Of a stretch of DNA of 64,000 bases, positions 33,978-43,731 are shown in pieces. The stretch is from DASPKM01 sp963817075 (GTDB taxonomy: Bacteria > Bacteroidota > Bacteroidia > Chitinophagales > Chitinophagaceae). A program made the position numbers and the translations under genes. The stretch spans positions 496,001-560,000 of the forward strand of contig CAWFMT010000009.1 in NCBI GenBank assembly GCA_963817075.1, written 5' to 3'. A model generated the notes under the pieces. The model made no database searches. It saw only the letters and a list, made by a program, of their open reading frames with translations, and was not told the DNA's origin. Position 1 is the stretch's first letter; each line of letters opens with the position of its first letter.

Positions 33978-34607
33978 CTAAAACCGGAATGCATCAACAG
34001 TTAATGTCACATAGAGTTGCTGCGAACGAATGCTGCTTATTGAAACATTCCTCGCACTAAAGCTATCATAGCCTTCAAAAGCCGGCGTTCTGCCACCTAG
34101 AATCATCATGCATGAAAAATCAAGTCTTGAAAATTGAAATCCAATTTGGGGACTGATTGCAAAACTGATTTTAGTTGCTCTTCCTTTCTCCTGCGTGATG
34201 GCCCCATAATAATAGTTGGTAACTCCTACTCCCAGGTCGGCATAAAAAGTGGCTTCGGAATTCTTCAACCTATACCGGTTTCTTATCAGGTAGCTGCTTG
34301 CATTAAGATTATTATTCCCGATGGTAGTTGTGTTCGTAGAAGCTTCATAAGTTTCGCATGATCCCGAGGCGCCGCCAAGAATAGAAGTTAATTTTCCGCT
34401 GGCTATGGCCTGAAGCCCGATACTGTGATTTTCTGTGACATTATAGAATTGGCTCAACGAAAGCATGATCCGACCGCCAGGGCTTTTACAACCAGGAAAA
34501 TCACGTTCAAACTTATCGCCGATGCCGATGCCAACTTTGGTAGTAAAATTCTGCGCAGAACCATAAAGGCAACAACATAAAAACGCTGAGATGAGAATTG
34601 GTTTCAT
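33978..34607 (-). CDS. Outer-membrane beta-barrel-like protein
   Basis: 209 residues, with a signal peptide (ending GSAQ) and alternating beta strands rich in aromatic and small residues; the last strand ends in Phe (QLYVTLTVDAFRF), typical of barrel proteins inserted by the Bam machine. The size fits an 8-stranded barrel. No family name beyond 'porin-like/outer-membrane beta-barrel' is justified. Four cysteines are present, two of them near residues 40 and 80, which is unusual for small barrels. Confidence 0.7.
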   Translation of the reverse strand: MKPILISAFLCCCLYGSAQNFTTKVGIGIGDKFERDFPGCKSPGGRIMLSLSQFYNVTENHSIGLQAIASGKLTSILGGASGSCETYEASTNTTTIGNNNLNASSYLIRNRYRLKNSEATFYADLGVGVTNYYYGAITQEKGRATKISFAISPQIGFQFSRLDFSCMMILGGRTPAFEGYDSFSARNVSISSIRSQQLYVTLTVDAFRF

Positions 34608-34835
34608 TTATTACAGTCTGATGATTTCAAAAGCTGAAAGTCTGGAGCAATACGATGCACAATTTTTTCATATACTGGATTTTAAATGGTGGCGTTGGGA
34701 TTTCGTAACTTTTTTAGATAAGATTGTAGAAAAACGATCTGAAGGCGCAAATAGGCTGACTGGTTTGTGATAACAGGTAATGGTGACTCAATAAATCAGT
34801 AATTTACCCTATAACCCCACAACCAGAATTTAGTC

Positions 34836-36143
34836 ATGACTACAGATCTAAGGCCCGGCCCCACCATTAAATCGGACAGAATTGAGTCGTTAGACATTAT
34901 TCGTGGCATTTCCGTTCTGGGAATCTTGTTAATGAATATTACTGGTTTCGGTTTATTCAAAGCTTATGATGACATCACGAATACTGGCGGAGCTACTGGC
35001 TGGAACCTGAAAGCATGGTGGGTAAATTCAATGTTTTTTGAAGGGACGATGCGAGGTTTGTTTTCAATGCTGTTTGGAGCAGGGATCCTATTATTTACGA
35101 GCCGTTCAGCAGAAAATAAGTCCAGTAAGATTATTGATCTTTTTTTTCGAAGATTGATGTGGTTGTTGGTCTTCGGGATTATTCACTGCTATATAGTATT
35201 ATGGGAAGGTGAAATATTGTACTGTTATGCCATTGTTGGCATGTTTGCATTCAGTTTCCGGCATCTGAAACCAGGTAAACTCATTATCGCAACAGCTATT
35301 CTCTTATCACTGGCCAGCCTATGGAATTTGAAGGATTACCTTGAGACTAAGGAAACCTTCGAAACTGCAAATGCATTAAATAGTATGAAAAATAATGGTA
35401 AGAGTTTATCAAAGGATGAAGTGAAAGCTATTTCAAAATGGGAAGAAGTGGTGAGTGAGCGAAAACCTGGTAAAGAAAAAATTGAGGAAGAAATCGCTGC
35501 AATGCATAAAGGTTATTTCAGCATTCTGATGCATAAAGCACCCGAAAATCAGTATATGCAAACTGTCTTTGTTTATCGCTATAACTTCTTTGATACATTA
35601 GCGATGATGCTATTGGGGATGGCATTCCTAAAACTTAATATTTTGAAAGCAGCCAGGTCAAACCTTTTTTATTTCTGGATGATGGTGATTGGGTATCTGG
35701 TTGGACTTGTTGTAAATTATTATGAATCTAACCTGCTTGTCTCTAACCAGTTTTCTATTCTCTCCATTGACCAGAGCTACTTGACTTATAATTTGGGACG
35801 TGTTGCAAATACCTGCGGACATATTGGGATTATCATGCTTTTCATAAAAAGTTCATGGCTTCCCATTCTAAAGAAAGCACTTGCTGCAGTAGGGCAAATG
35901 GCCTTCACCAACTATATTATGCAATCGTTGATTTGTAATTTTATCTTCCTTGGTTATGGCTTTGCTATGTATGGCAGGTTACAACGATATGAACTTTATT
36001 ATGTGGTATTTGGGGTATGGCTTTTTCAATTAATAGTTAGCCCTATTTGGTTGAGGTATTTTCGATTTGGCCCATTAGAATGGATATGGAGGAGTTTGAC
36101 GTATTGGGAAAAACAACCATTTAGAAAATTGAATAGAGAATAA
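34836..36143 (+). CDS. DUF418 (YeiB-like) membrane protein
   Basis: 435 residues with about nine to ten TM segments. The N-terminal signature IESLDIIRGISVLGILLMNI and the C-terminal DUF418 block (LAAVGQMAFTNYIMQSLICN; GVWLFQLIVSPIWLRYFRFG; PLEWIWRSLTYW) are clear. Members are thought to be related to membrane acyltransferases, but their role is not established. The gene stands alone. The N-terminal extension (MTTDLRPGPTIKSDR) is short and polar. Confidence 0.92.
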   Translation: MTTDLRPGPTIKSDRIESLDIIRGISVLGILLMNITGFGLFKAYDDITNTGGATGWNLKAWWVNSMFFEGTMRGLFSMLFGAGILLFTSRSAENKSSKIIDLFFRRLMWLLVFGIIHCYIVLWEGEILYCYAIVGMFAFSFRHLKPGKLIIATAILLSLASLWNLKDYLETKETFETANALNSMKNNGKSLSKDEVKAISKWEEVVSERKPGKEKIEEEIAAMHKGYFSILMHKAPENQYMQTVFVYRYNFFDTLAMMLLGMAFLKLNILKAARSNLFYFWMMVIGYLVGLVVNYYESNLLVSNQFSILSIDQSYLTYNLGRVANTCGHIGIIMLFIKSSWLPILKKALAAVGQMAFTNYIMQSLICNFIFLGYGFAMYGRLQRYELYYVVFGVWLFQLIVSPIWLRYFRFGPLEWIWRSLTYWEKQPFRKLNRE

Positions 36144-36463
36144 TGCCTGAAAAGAACAAATGCTTTTGATCGATGTTCTTATTGGAATTATTTCCCCAAA
36201 CCTTTTGAGTATTTAAGTTATTGTCAGATTAGTCTAGCATCAGCCTAGCAAGGTTTCTCAATTCCTCCCAAACCCTTATTCTCAGGCAATAGCAGGCAGT
36301 TGGTTTCACTTTTTGATGAAACTTCCATTGGTAACTTCTATATGTATCTCCTTAGGTAAATCATGCATAAGTATTCATTGAAGTAAAGAATAGGGACATT
36401 AAATAGCATTTGCAATGATTCCTCTGTACTTCTACAACGTCCCTCAATCCCCAAATCCACACT
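36144..36463. other. Gap with no recognised feature
   Basis: About 320 bp before the ice-binding-type gene. It holds no family repeat, hairpin with T-run, or believable small gene; it presumably contains the promoter of the gene at 36464. Confidence 0.4.
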
Positions 36464-37918
36464 ATGAAAAAATTTCTACCATTCATCATTTTATCTATCA
36501 ATCTAGTATCATTACCGTATATAAATTCTGCACAGGCTCCTGCCTTAGGTACCGCAGCAAACTTTGGATTATTTACTATAACAGGTGCATTGCAAAATAC
36601 CGGACCCTCATACGTTACGGGAAATGTTGGCACAAATGCAGGTGCATACACTGGTTTCGCTACGGCCACCGTAACCGGGCAAGTCCATTTGGTAGATCCT
36701 GAAACTGCCCAAGCGGCAGCAGATGTTGAAGCGATGTATAACTATATGTCTGGATTGCCCTGCGGAGCCTCACTGGGACCAACATTAGGAAACAATCAGG
36801 TACTTACTCCAAACACTTACTGTATCGGAGCTGCTTCTACAATAGAAGGAGATCTTATTTTGGATGCGCAGGGAGATGGTAACGCTATTTTTATTTTTCT
36901 TATAAACGGGGCATTTGATCCAGGTGCACTAACAAATGTGATTTTGATAAATAAAGCCTCAATGTGTAACGTGTATTGGCGCGTAAATGGAGCATTTTCG
37001 ATCGGCGCTAATTCTGTATTCAGAGGAAATGTGGTTGTTAATGGCGCGATCGCTTTATATGATGGAGCCTACCTTGCTGGAAGAGCCTTTTCACGAGTTG
37101 GTGCCATATCACTCTTCAGTAACAACGTTGTTTCTTTAGTAACTCAGCCTATTGTGTCCATAGTCGCAGGGAATTTTACAGTATCTGACGAGGTTCTGAC
37201 TGCAACAGTCTCAAACGCGGCAGGCCCTTTCTCTTATTTATGGAGTCCGGGTGGAGAAACAACTTCTGCTATAACAGTACTTTCGAATGTTCCAGAAATT
37301 TATACAGTTACAGTTACAGCAATGAACGGTTGCTCAGATGCTGTTGACAATTACGCCATATCAGGGCTTTTGCCTGTTAAATTGATCTCATTCAAAGCAA
37401 ACTGTTCCCATCAAAACATAGATTTAAATTGGAGCACAGCTATCGAAAGCAATAACGATTATTATTCTATAGAGCGCAGTGCTAACGGAATTGCATGGCA
37501 GACTATCGGTATAGTTAATGGGAAGACTCATTCGTCAGGATTGAGTAATTATCTTTTTACCGATTCAGTTGCTTATACCAAAATCCTTTACTACAGGCTC
37601 AAACAAACTGACCTCGACGGCAGATCTAAATACTTTCAAACTATTTCTGTTAATAATTGCAGTCAGGATCTGAGTGCATTCGATATTTACCCGAACCCTA
37701 CAAAGGGAAAATTTAAACTGTCTTATAAAGGGGATATAGACCAGGTGCTTTCAATATCTGTCTATAATGTTTTGGGTGAAAGAGTCTACAGTTCGGAAAA
37801 GTATCAATCTCTAATTGATTTGTCAGAAAAGCCAGATGGCATCTATATTCTTCAAATGAATTCTTCATCAAAGATCATGAACACAAGGCTTCTCATCAAG
37901 AAATCCGATATGCATTAA
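36464..37918 (+). CDS. Secreted DUF3494 ice-binding-type protein with T9SS sorting domain
   Basis: 484 residues. Signal peptide about 1-23. About 26-230 match the DUF3494 beta-solenoid (LGTAANFGLFTITGALQNTG; VTGNVGTNAGAYTGF; IFIFLINGAFDPGALTNVIL; SVFRGNVVVNGAIALYDGAY and AGRAFSRVGAISLF). About 240-300 are a PKD/SprB-like module, and about 405-480 a type IX secretion sorting domain (FDIYPNPTKGKFKLSY; LGERVYSSE; DGIYILQM). DUF3494 proteins bind ice or act as surface adhesins; the sorting domain sends the protein across the outer membrane to the surface. It suggests cold, icy or freeze-thaw habitats, but not all members bind ice. Confidence 0.9.
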   Translation: MKKFLPFIILSINLVSLPYINSAQAPALGTAANFGLFTITGALQNTGPSYVTGNVGTNAGAYTGFATATVTGQVHLVDPETAQAAADVEAMYNYMSGLPCGASLGPTLGNNQVLTPNTYCIGAASTIEGDLILDAQGDGNAIFIFLINGAFDPGALTNVILINKASMCNVYWRVNGAFSIGANSVFRGNVVVNGAIALYDGAYLAGRAFSRVGAISLFSNNVVSLVTQPIVSIVAGNFTVSDEVLTATVSNAAGPFSYLWSPGGETTSAITVLSNVPEIYTVTVTAMNGCSDAVDNYAISGLLPVKLISFKANCSHQNIDLNWSTAIESNNDYYSIERSANGIAWQTIGIVNGKTHSSGLSNYLFTDSVAYTKILYYRLKQTDLDGRSKYFQTISVNNCSQDLSAFDIYPNPTKGKFKLSYKGDIDQVLSISVYNVLGERVYSSEKYQSLIDLSEKPDGIYILQMNSSSKIMNTRLLIKKSDMH

Positions 37919-37976
37919 TTCTTTACTTGAAAATAGCAAGGGAGATCGTTATAATTAATGCTGTAAAATCAAAACA

Positions 37977-40292
37977 ATGTCGCACATTCAACAGGGTAAC
38001 GAAACTGAAAAAGTTGTCAAGCCAATGAACAAACTAGTACTCGTTCCGGGATCGGAGCCAGTGAATCATCAATCAAATGATTTTCGCGGAGAAGAACAGT
38101 TTCGTTCTATGGTAAGTTGTGTAAAGGATTACGCGATTTTTATGTTCGATTTACAAGGTCGAGTAAGGACATGGAATGAAGGAGCAAAAAATATTAAGGG
38201 GTATAAAGCTGATGAGATCATAGGCCAACATATATCTGTATTTTATACAAAGGAAGACATAGAAAAAGGAGTCATTGAGGAGAACCTGGAAAAAACCAGG
38301 GCCCTCGGCTCGTTCGAAGATAAAGGTTGGAGGGTAAGAAAAGATGGAAGTACTTTTTGGGCCAGTGTTGTATTCACTGCTTGTTATAATAAGCAGCACG
38401 AGCTTACTGGCTACACAAAAGTCACCAGGGATATTTCGGATCAAAAAAAAGAAGAAAACAACCTTGTGGAATTAGTATTAAAGCAGGCCGATCTTATGCA
38501 GTCGTCCTATGAAAGATTAGTGTTTCATATTGAAAATACTCCTCTGGGATTTATAGAATGGGACAATAGTTTCCATATAAAGGCACTATCAAAAAGGGCA
38601 GAAGAGATCTTCGGATGGAGCCTCCAGGAATTACTTAGTCAAGAAAAAACAGGCATTAGCCAGGTCTATGAAGAAGACCGGGAACGATTATTTGAATTAG
38701 GCCAGGAATTGCTCAGTGGTAAAGTTGAACGAAATAATGTCCAGCATCGGAATTATACAAAGGATGGAAGAATAATTTGGTGCGATTGGTTTAACTCTGT
38801 TCTGAAAGATAAAGATGGGAAAGTAATTGCTGTCATGTCAATGGTTCAGGATATCACAGATCGCAAAGAAAATGAAGAAAAACTGTTACGGAGCGAATCG
38901 AGATTCAAGGATGCTCAGAAAATGGCGCATGTTGGAAATTGGGAAATAGAACTTTCAACAGGTAATGCTACATGGTCTGAGGAAGCACTCCGCATTTACG
39001 GATTTCCGCTGGAAGACAAAAAGCAAACAAAAGAAACGTGGCTTTCAATGATACACCCTGAGGATGTTCAATATGTAAAGCGCATTAGCAGGGAAGCAGA
39101 GGCTACTCTAAGCAATTCTGCTTTCTTCCACCGCATTATTAGGAAGGATGGGACGATCAGGCAACTCTTTTCCTGCTCACAGTTTCAATTCGATAGTGAT
39201 GGAAAACCTGTGAGTATGTATGGCGTAGCTCATGATGTCACAGAAATGCAGGAGGCGGAGGATGCTTTGAAGCAAAGCGAATCCAACTACAGGCAGATCG
39301 TGGAAACTGCTCAGGAAGGCATTTGGCTGATTGACGCATCCAATAAAACAACCTTTGTAAACCAAAAAATGGCTGAAATTTTTCAATATTCCCAACAAGA
39401 AATGTTAGGAAAGGACCTTTATTGCTTCATGGATATTATAGTGAAGGAGGCAGGATTAGGAACAATGGAAGGTCGAAAAGAAGGCATTTCCAGGAATTTT
39501 GATTTTTGCTTTATGACAGGTTCTCAAAAGCCTATATGGACAAATATTTCAGTTAATTCAATATTGGATAAGAATGGAATATATGATGGTGCATTGGCAA
39601 TGGTTTCAGATGTTACTGAGAAAAAAAAATTACAACAACAATTGCTGGATGAGCAAATTGACAGGCAAAGAGAAATTACAAAAGCTGTCATAAATGCCCA
39701 GGAAAAAGAAAGAGCAGAAATTGGTGAAGAACTGCATGATAACGTTAATCAGCTACTCGCAGCCTCTAAATTATATTTTGATCATAGTCTCTCAGAAGCT
39801 GACTATTCACCTTTTGTTGTTAAAGGACTGGAGTATGTAGAGGATGCCATAAAGGAGATTAGAAAATTATCTCATGCTCTTGTTGGACCAAACCATGGGA
39901 TGACTATTGGATTAATAGATACTATTGGAGAATTGATCAACAATTTGTCAATCTTGAGGGACATTAAGATTGAGTTTAGTCATTCTGACTATCATGAGGT
40001 AGATACAGAAGCCGGACTAAAATTGGTTATTTATAGAATTATCCAGGAACAATTGAATAACATTCTAAAACACGCTGAAGCTTCAGAAGTTGGAATTGAG
40101 TTAAGAAAAGATGCAGACGTTCTTATCGTTAACATTACTGATAACGGCAAAGGGTTTAATATTTCCGCAAATAGCGGTGGCATTGGGCTGAAAAATATCA
40201 GGAACAGGGCTGAAGTTTACAATGGGACAGTTGAAATTCTATCCTCTCCGGGGAATGGATGTAAGATGAAGATTGTCTTCCCGGTTGCGTAA
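37977..40292 (+). CDS. Soluble hybrid sensor kinase with four PAS domains and HisKA_3
   Basis: 771 residues, no TM segment. Four PAS/PAC units at about 40-150, 175-300, 310-425 and 435-550 (for example GRVRTWNEGAKNIKGYKADE; SGKVERNNVQHRNYTKDG). Then a coiled coil and a HisKA_3-type box EIGEELHDNVNQLL with phospho-acceptor H587, N box RIIQEQLNNILKHAE and G boxes DNGKGFNI and GGIGLKNIRNRAEVYNG. It starts 58 bp after the ice-binding-type gene on the same strand, so the two may share a transcript. It senses an internal signal; no partner regulator adjoins it. Confidence 0.92.
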   Translation: MSHIQQGNETEKVVKPMNKLVLVPGSEPVNHQSNDFRGEEQFRSMVSCVKDYAIFMFDLQGRVRTWNEGAKNIKGYKADEIIGQHISVFYTKEDIEKGVIEENLEKTRALGSFEDKGWRVRKDGSTFWASVVFTACYNKQHELTGYTKVTRDISDQKKEENNLVELVLKQADLMQSSYERLVFHIENTPLGFIEWDNSFHIKALSKRAEEIFGWSLQELLSQEKTGISQVYEEDRERLFELGQELLSGKVERNNVQHRNYTKDGRIIWCDWFNSVLKDKDGKVIAVMSMVQDITDRKENEEKLLRSESRFKDAQKMAHVGNWEIELSTGNATWSEEALRIYGFPLEDKKQTKETWLSMIHPEDVQYVKRISREAEATLSNSAFFHRIIRKDGTIRQLFSCSQFQFDSDGKPVSMYGVAHDVTEMQEAEDALKQSESNYRQIVETAQEGIWLIDASNKTTFVNQKMAEIFQYSQQEMLGKDLYCFMDIIVKEAGLGTMEGRKEGISRNFDFCFMTGSQKPIWTNISVNSILDKNGIYDGALAMVSDVTEKKKLQQQLLDEQIDRQREITKAVINAQEKERAEIGEELHDNVNQLLAASKLYFDHSLSEADYSPFVVKGLEYVEDAIKEIRKLSHALVGPNHGMTIGLIDTIGELINNLSILRDIKIEFSHSDYHEVDTEAGLKLVIYRIIQEQLNNILKHAEASEVGIELRKDADVLIVNITDNGKGFNISANSGGIGLKNIRNRAEVYNGTVEILSSPGNGCKMKIVFPVA

Positions 40293-40299
40293 GTGCAGT

Positions 40300-40346
40300 T
40301 TAAGGGTTTGAGAGTTTGAAAGTTTGAGTGTTTGAATGTTTGTGAA
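40300..40346. repeat. Low-complexity GTTTGA phrase
   Basis: Direct copies of gagtttgaaagtttgagtg type sequence just after the PAS-kinase stop; matches phrases at 25898-25988 and 50715-50777. Confidence 0.65.
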
Positions 40347-40471
40347 AACCTTGGTCCCCTTCTCTTTGACGTCCCAGGGTCCGGCTGGGTAGTACGCTTG
40401 CGCCGCCGTTGTAGCTTTAGTGGACGCGGTAGGTCAGTCTAATAAAAAAAGCAACCATTGCTGATTGCTCT

Positions 40472-40789
40472 TGCCCAGGACTGGATTACTTTCAGTGATC
40501 CATAAATGAGGGTTTACCCAAATCCCTTTTCCTGCTTTCGCAGGACTGGTCTTTTTATTTGTACGCATCTGCAAGCAAAGCTTGCGCCGCTTCCAAAAAA
40601 AAGCCCCGACACTTCGTGTCAGGGAGTTTGTGCCCAGGACTGGATTACTTTCAGTGATCCATAAATGAGGGTTTACCCAAATCCCTTTTCCTGCTTTCGC
40701 AGGACTGGTCTTTTTATTTGTACGCATCTGCAAGCAAGCTTGCGCCGCTTCCAAATAAAAAGCCCCGACACTTCGTGTCAGGGAGTTTG
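40472..40789. repeat. Two tandem 159-bp units that copy the 3' end and terminator of tRNA-Leu
   Basis: Each unit (40472-40630 and 40631-40789) begins with tgcccaggactggatt, the same 16 bases as the 3' end of the tRNA gene, and ends with the tRNA terminator hairpin (ccccgacacttcgtgtcagg). In between is about 100 bp with a second hairpin (cctgctttcgcagg). After 16 bases the units diverge from the tRNA, so they are not tRNA genes. The layout suggests repeated duplication at the tRNA 3' end. Confidence 0.88.
40755..40783 (-). terminator. Terminator of tRNA-Leu
   Basis: On the minus strand: CCCTGACAC-GAA-GTGTCGGGG followed by CTTTTTATTT, about 7 bases after the tRNA 3' end. A copy lies at about 40597-40624. 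Confidence 0.85.
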
Positions 40790-40872
40790 TGCCCAGGACT
40801 GGATTCGAACCAGCACACCTTACGGCGCCGCCACCTGAAGACGGTGCGTCTACCAATTTCGCCACCTGGGCA
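40790..40872 (-). tRNA. tRNA-Leu(CAG)
   Basis: 83 nt. Acceptor arms TGCCCAG and CTGGGCA pair over 7 bp. D loop region GGCGAAATTGGTAGACGC, anticodon stem CCGTC/GGCGG around loop TTCAGGT (anticodon CAG), long variable arm GCGCCGTAAGGTGT, and T arm GCTGGTTCGAATCCAGT are as expected for a class II leucine tRNA. The 3' CCA is not encoded, so it must be added by a tRNA nucleotidyltransferase (see 50771-52189). A frame through this tRNA on the minus strand is a well-known spurious translation and is not a gene. Confidence 0.96.
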
Positions 40873-41288
40873 TACACTCAAAATTTATTGAGGGGCTCCA
40901 AATATAATAAGAAAACCTTCCGATTTGGCCCTATCAGCATATCACTGAAGGAATATTAAGTTGCTTTGGAATTACTTCAGTGGAGCCTGGTATTGGTTAA
41001 AACCAATTAGAAAGGAAGCTTTTTATAATACGAATTAAGGGAATCTAGCATCACGTCGAAGCATTACTACCTCGGCAGCGCACTTTAGTCGAGGAGATTT
41101 ATTTAGCAGCGGTCCAGGCTTCAATATGAATCTTCCGGGTCTATAAGTGAACAATCTCTGTATCAAAAACGTACATTTTAATTCTCTAAGAGTTCACATC
41201 TTATTACTTTTCAGATTAATAAATAAATGGCATTTTTCTTGGCGCATTCTTCACGTCACTCTTCCTCGACTCCTAATATTGCTCCACT
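40873..41288. other. Gap upstream of tRNA and permease
   Basis: About 415 bp holding the promoter sides of the divergent tRNA-Leu and the permease at 41289. No repeat of the window families and no convincing small gene is seen. Confidence 0.4.
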
Positions 41289-43685
41289 ATGTTGAAAAAC
41301 TATTTCAAAACCGCGTGGCAAAATTTACGCAGCCATAAAGCCTATGTCGCAATTAATACTACAGGATTAGGAGTAGGCATTGCAGCCTGCCTGCTTATTT
41401 TCTTATTAATTCAATATGAAACGAGCTTTGATAATTTTCATAACAACAAAGAACGCATCTACAGAGTAGTAACAGCAACAATTACACCGGATGGAATGAT
41501 CTATTCGAAAGCCAGTGGCTTACCAGTCGCAGAAGCGTTGCGAATGGACTATCCGCAACTGGAACATGTTGCCCGCATATATGCACGAGGGGAGAAGCAG
41601 ATAACCATACCAAATGATCAGGCTAATGCCCCAAAAAAGTTTAAAGACAATATATTCTTTGCCGAGCCTGAGTTTTTTGACATATTCAATTTTCCCTTCC
41701 TTGCAGGCAATTCAAAAACTGCTTTGTCAGAACTGAATACTGCAGTGCTTACCCAGGCGACAGCAGACAAATATTTCGGAGATTGGCATACAGCCATAGG
41801 GAAATTCATTAAGTATGATAATGAGATAATTTGCCAGGTAACAGGCGTCCTGAAAAATATTCCTGCTAATACTGATTTTCCCTTTGAGGTTGTACTTTCT
41901 TTTAAAACTTCCCGTCATGAGGACATGTCGACGGATTGGGTAAGCCAGGATGGATCTCTAAACACCTTCGTAGTACTCCCAAAAAACATGGTGTCCAAAC
42001 AATTCGATAACGACCTTAAATCATTTGTAAAAAAGCACATACCGGCTGAATATGCGAACCATGGTTATATATCACAGCCGTTGAGTGCTATGCACTATCA
42101 GAGCGAGTTTGGAACCTATAGTGGAAGAACATTCAGCAAGGAATTGATTACCGCATTAAGTTTGATAGGTCTATTTCTTTTAATTATTGCCTGCATAAAC
42201 TTTATAAATCTTGCTACTGCACAGGCAGTAAACCGTTCAAAGGAAGTTGGCATCAGAAAGGTTATGGGCAGTAGTAAAAAGCAATTGAGCATTCAATTCT
42301 TAAGTGAAACTTTTCTAATTACGCTTACTTCGGCTGTTATAGCAATGGTGTTTGCATTCCTTGTATTGCCATTGCTTAACAATCTTTTGCAAACATCAGT
42401 GGAAATAAAGTTCAGTTTTCCTTTGATCGCATTCTTATTCAGCCTAATTATTATTGTTACATTTTTATCAGGCTTCTATCCTGCAATTGTTTTATCAGCA
42501 TTTAATCCCATCAAAGTCCTGAAAACTAAACTTTCCAGCAAGAATACAAGTGGACTTTCTATGAGAAGAGCGTTGGTCGTTTTCCAATTTGCAATTGCAC
42601 AGATGTTGATAATAGGAACACTAACTGTAATGAGTCAAATGAATTTTTTTCAAAGTGCATCTATGGGTTTTGATAAAGATGCTATTGTTATTGTGCCTAT
42701 GCCTAACGACAGTGCACGTCAAACTAAAATGCATGCTTTAAAAATACAATTGCTACAACAAGCCGGTATAAAAGATGTGAGTTTGAGCGCATTTAGCCCG
42801 ATGGATAAAGCGCATTGGGACAGCGAATTTAAATTTGACAATGCTGTAAAAAAATCAGACTTCAACGCCGAATTTATATGGGCAGATGCTGATTATTTTA
42901 AGACTTATAATATTCAGTTCATCGGGGGTATGCCGTATAACCATGTTGACACCGTAAGTGGATTTGTGGTAAATGAATTGATGGTCAAAAAATTGGGTTT
43001 CAAAAATCCAGAAGATATCATAGGCAAAAAGCTAAATTTTTGGGACGGCGGCATGGTGGCACCTGTTGTTGGAATAGTAAAAGATTTTAACAGCTACTCC
43101 CTGGAAGAAGAAATGAAGCCTGTAGTGCTTGGATCCTTTAAATTGGTATTCGGGTTATTCAACATAAAAATACAACCGAAAAATGCAAAGCAAACTTTGG
43201 CAGCAATAGAGAGGCTTTGGAACAATACTTATCCTGATTTTGTTTATGAATACCAGTTTCTCGATGATAAGATTGCCAGCTTTTACAAGCAGGAAAGCCA
43301 GCTCGCCCAGCTTTATAAAATATTTGCAGGTATTGCCATATTTATTTCCTGTCTTGGCTTGTATGGTTTTGTTTCATTCATGGCAGTGCAGCGAACAAAG
43401 GAAGTTGGCATTAGAAAAGTATTAGGAGCATCAGTTTTGAGCATTATTTATTTATTCTCAAAGGAATTTACAGTGCTTATTGGTCTGGCCTTCTTAATCG
43501 CAACTCCCTTAGCTTATTATTTAATGCATCAATGGCTGCAAAATTTTGCATTCAGAATAGACATTGGCGTTGGAATATTTTTATTGACTATTCTTATCTC
43601 TCTGATTATCGCCTGGCTTACTGTTGGCTATCAGGCAATAAAAGCAGCGGTGGCCAACCCGGTGAAGAGCTTGAGAACAGATTGA
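41289..43685 (+). CDS. ABC transporter permease, MacB/FtsX-like
   Basis: 798 residues, same plan as the protein at 2025-4394: N-terminal MLKNYFKTAWQNLRSHKAY, TM at about 20-43, MacB_PCD-type periplasmic domain, central three TM segments after ITALSLIGLFLLIIACINFI (about 285-304), second extracytoplasmic domain, then the C-terminal FtsX block (QRTKEVGIRKVLGASVLSII and three TM). No ATPase is adjacent. It shares little DNA similarity with the other two paralogues, so they are old duplicates. Substrate unknown; peptides, lipoproteins or antibiotics are typical. Confidence 0.9.
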   Translation: MLKNYFKTAWQNLRSHKAYVAINTTGLGVGIAACLLIFLLIQYETSFDNFHNNKERIYRVVTATITPDGMIYSKASGLPVAEALRMDYPQLEHVARIYARGEKQITIPNDQANAPKKFKDNIFFAEPEFFDIFNFPFLAGNSKTALSELNTAVLTQATADKYFGDWHTAIGKFIKYDNEIICQVTGVLKNIPANTDFPFEVVLSFKTSRHEDMSTDWVSQDGSLNTFVVLPKNMVSKQFDNDLKSFVKKHIPAEYANHGYISQPLSAMHYQSEFGTYSGRTFSKELITALSLIGLFLLIIACINFINLATAQAVNRSKEVGIRKVMGSSKKQLSIQFLSETFLITLTSAVIAMVFAFLVLPLLNNLLQTSVEIKFSFPLIAFLFSLIIIVTFLSGFYPAIVLSAFNPIKVLKTKLSSKNTSGLSMRRALVVFQFAIAQMLIIGTLTVMSQMNFFQSASMGFDKDAIVIVPMPNDSARQTKMHALKIQLLQQAGIKDVSLSAFSPMDKAHWDSEFKFDNAVKKSDFNAEFIWADADYFKTYNIQFIGGMPYNHVDTVSGFVVNELMVKKLGFKNPEDIIGKKLNFWDGGMVAPVVGIVKDFNSYSLEEEMKPVVLGSFKLVFGLFNIKIQPKNAKQTLAAIERLWNNTYPDFVYEYQFLDDKIASFYKQESQLAQLYKIFAGIAIFISCLGLYGFVSFMAVQRTKEVGIRKVLGASVLSIIYLFSKEFTVLIGLAFLIATPLAYYLMHQWLQNFAFRIDIGVGIFLLTILISLIIAWLTVGYQAIKAAVANPVKSLRTD

Positions 43686-43731
43686 TATCGCAATGAATTA
43701 CGGCTGACTCTACTTATCATTCGCCCTGCAA

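Noticed and set aside
36361..36669. A 102-residue frame antisense to the ice-binding-type gene
   Set aside because: Lies opposite a clear signal peptide and DUF3494 domain; a shadow frame.
40472..40872. Possible CRISPR-like direct repeats
   Set aside because: Only 16 shared bases with 143-bp near-identical intervals, next to a tRNA, and no cas gene.
40434..40877. A 147-residue open frame on the minus strand across tRNA-Leu and the 159-bp units
   Set aside because: It is the translation of the tRNA itself (VAKLVDAPSSG type) and of tandem repeats; not a protein gene.
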